Shown in pieces: positions 61,401-64,000 of a DNA stretch of 64,000 nucleotides. The number at the start of each line of letters is the position of its first letter. Positions within the stretch are counted from its first letter, which is position 1. A program made the position numbers and the translations under genes. The notes beneath the pieces were generated by a model. That model had not been told where the DNA came from. It was given only the letters and a program-made list of their open reading frames with translations, and made no database searches. The DNA comes from Andrena cerasifolii (Eukaryota > Arthropoda > Insecta > Hymenoptera > Andrenidae): NCBI RefSeq assembly GCF_050908995.1, contig NC_135130.1, positions 10,285,001-10,349,000 of the forward strand, given 5' to 3'.

Positions 61401-64000
61401 ATTAGTGTTATTTTTCCATGGGATTACGGGAATAAATCGTGGCGCGGGCGAACCGTCGGGATTGACAAATAAATGTAACGGGTGCTGGCGTTTCCATTCA
61501 TTTCTTTCGGCCGCCTCGTCGCAGAGCATTTTTCCTATCCCGCGCGAGCTCAATAATTTCCCTCTATTTTATTATGCAACGCATTGGCGTAATTATTCCG
61601 TAATTAATTTTTTGCCGCGCGGCAAATGTTCTTCGCTCGCCTTTCATTACAGAGAGTATTCCGCGAAAAATATTATATTTCAGATAGCTTTCTGCAATGT
61701 TTATGAAAAGTTGCTTACTAATAGATTCGTAATGAATTCTAAACAAATTATTCGGTTCGAAGAAACGCCTCTTCGTTAAGGAGGGTAAAATAAATTTTGT
61801 TTACTGCGCTATCGCGCTCCGCTAGGAGAGGCAGAAAAAGTAAGGAAATGAGTAACTAGGGAGCAGATTAAGTAGATCGAAACATCCTGCTTTCATGGGG
61901 CGCAAACCCCCTTTGAGCATCGCCGTAGTTTTTGCCGATTTCCAGGCGAGATCGAGCCGGAGGGGGTGTTTTAAAAGCACGTCTCCGAAGGTACTTTCAT
62001 TATCGCCCGCGTGCCTCGTTCTCGCTCGACTCGCCGTTTGCATTCGCGCTAGGGCATCATTTGGCCGTTAAATAAACAATTTAATTAAAGTTAACGAGCG
62101 TACGGACGCGACAATGACCGTCTGCGAGGTAATAAAAGACGAAGACGAAATGGAAACGGACTCGCTAGTGTTCATCGACGCTTTCGCCTTCGTTTATCGT
62201 CCCGCCGTAGTTCCTCCATGGCTACGGGTGTCCTTGGCGTTATCCAAAATTCATCCTGGATCCCCTCCTGTGTCACGATCCCCATGACCCCATTTACACC
62301 AGTCTCTTGTGCAATCGATACCGTACAATCCCGTCCAGGATACCCACAGTGTGTATCGCGTTACTCCGCTCCCGTAACATCTAGCCTCGGTCTGCTCGAA
62401 TATCGGTTACGATCTGCTGCCATTTTCCTTGGACATTGATTCGTATAATTCGAAGTTCATTGAAACGAGGCGCGACTCTTCGGCTTCTAATTCGAAGGAA
62501 TAATCGGTACCGAGATTATTGGGCTGCAAGCGGCACCGATAAAGCGAAAGTATCGTAAACGTGGCAACGAATTGCCGCCGTAAAAGCCGAGCCCATGGTT
62601 GTAGCACTAACCCGAGCAAAATAGAATTTTTTATCGCAAATAGAAAAGTATCGACGCCGTGTTAACGGTCCCGCTACAAAAACTTTCGCGCAACGATTTT
62701 CAGGCGTCTGCCTCGGAATCGCGTCATTTTTAGCACGACCCCGTGCTCGTATGAAATATTTTTTAATCATAATAACTCCCATGAACACGGGAACAGAGGG
62801 GTAGTTTATGTACCGGTGCCGTTCCACCGTGGCCGCGAAAGAAGCCACTTCCTGACCTCCGTTATAACTTCGCCCGTCTTTCATAAATCTTTGACCGTGG
62901 ACCGTATCTTTTAAAGGCCGGGCTACCGCCTTTCCCGGACCCTTGGAAAATACCCCTCCGCGATACAGAATTTGCGGGGGAGAGCGCTTGTCGCCGACCA
63001 CGCCGCTCCAATTCTGATTTCTGCTACTCGAAAAAAGATTTGTACCGGGAACAGTTAGAGATCGGAGCCACCAGTTCACTCTCCTCTGCCGTTAAAGCGG
63101 TTGAGAGGAAGGTTAAACAATTTCGCGGAGTAAAGAAGTGGATTTATTCCCCGGCCAAACGTTTGCGCAACAAGGGAAACGCTTCTGCGGATCTCGTTGC
63201 GAGAGTAATCAAAAGCAGCCCTCGCGAGATCCACTACACGAAATTTCGTTTCCAATTATTCTAACGCACGGGGAAGCTCGTAGTCGATTTTCCACCCCCC
63301 CCCCCAAGGATGGTTCGCCTCTATTTTCAGCTTCACTTTTTTCCCCCGGACCCTTTCGACAATTCGCAAAGCGAAGGAAGTTACACGGACGTGAGCGTGC
63401 ACGAAAATTCTTCCTCCAGCGTGCACACGCGGTGGCTCTCGGTGAAAAATTCACCCCCGCCGTAAAAATAAGAGTTGCCGATGTGAAAGTTTCGCGGCGG
63501 AAGTTCCTTCGGAATCCCTTTCTTTTTTTCTTCTCTCTCGCTTCCAGTCGAATGGTTCTCTTGTATTTCGCATAATCGAGACAGCACTCCGCCGTGAAAA
63601 TATGAGTTAGCCTCGTTTCGAATTCTAACTACCGCCAGGCCATCTCCTCCTCTACTTCCCCCCCCGCGTTTCACGCGGAAAACTTCAAGTGGCGCGTCGC
63701 TTGAACGTGTCGGCGCCACAGTTTTGAAATTCGTGAAATGCACTTTATTAGGCATTCGAGTGATCTTCGATCAGTTTTGAGTGACTTCCGAGGAATCGGG
63801 GACATCGTTGCTGTCGTTAGTGCGCGATAAATGCGCGTGCAAACTCGAAGCTGCGAGCATGTCTGCGATCGTTATGCGCACCTCCAATATTTCGCGTTGC
63901 AGCTCACCACGAATGCCAGTAAATCAAAAAGCGTGTCACGGCCCTCGCTATCGCGATTACGCCGGCTCTTTTGTGAATCGTTTGAGAATTTATTGCTCAA
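55459..64000. other. Gene-poor non-coding tract to the window edge
   Basis: No gene recognised. Long frames at 57,765-58,340 (+) and 62,516-63,079 (-) have neither domains nor splice partners, and they overlap other open frames. An 11-base C run lies at 63,295-63,305. Confidence 0.45.

Noticed and set aside
62516..63079. 187-residue minus-strand frame
   Set aside because: No domain, splice partner or coding-like codon pattern. Neighbouring frames on both strands are similarly open.
1..64000. CRISPR arrays, rRNA, phage or bacterial operons
   Set aside because: None of the hallmarks is present; the spliced genes and protein families are animal.

Overview
The window is nuclear DNA of an arthropod, most likely an insect and probably a hymenopteran (bee, wasp or ant). 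Genes are split by short GT-AG introns of about 70-410 bases, and two long gene-poor tracts flank a compact gene cluster. The products are animal or insect families: Abi, Sec11, ELMOD, a CYP2-clan P450 and a long LRR receptor. There is no bacterial, phage, CRISPR or rRNA feature. The order-level call is an inference from gene style, not from a marker. All exon structures were derived by hand from splice sites and reading phase.

Left part (1-34,200). The 3' two thirds of a plus-strand leucine-rich-repeat receptor (LRRs, LRRCT, FN3, one membrane span) ends at 3,549. From there to 34.2 kb the DNA looks almost empty. It nevertheless holds a minus-strand gene of small exons with long introns (18,869 to at least 30,703). 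Its exons join in compatible phases and encode a charged coiled coil, a W-G-R-P-G-x-G motif, and a second copy of that motif next to the stop. This resembles the centrosome and spindle pole protein CSPP1. Around it lie degenerate inverted and tandem repeats (8.4-9.0, 15.7-15.8 and 16.9-17.7 kb).

Central cluster (34,233-51,656). Seven genes: an ER thioredoxin-domain membrane protein (+), an ELMO-domain protein (-), an unrecognised coiled-coil protein (+), the signal peptidase catalytic subunit Sec11 (+), a CYP2-clan cytochrome P450 (-), a TTI2-like protein (-) and the Abl interactor Abi (+). Three gene pairs are divergent and probably share promoter regions: CSPP1-like/thioredoxin, ELMOD/coiled-coil and TTI2/Abi. 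A 102-base hairpin with a 37-bp arm pairing lies just downstream of the thioredoxin gene.

Right part (51,657-64,000). No gene was recognised here. It has stop-poor stretches with several overlapping open frames, but no frame stands out.

The genes are independent housekeeping, secretory, cytoskeletal and detoxification loci. Nothing suggests an operon or a transferred gene cluster.
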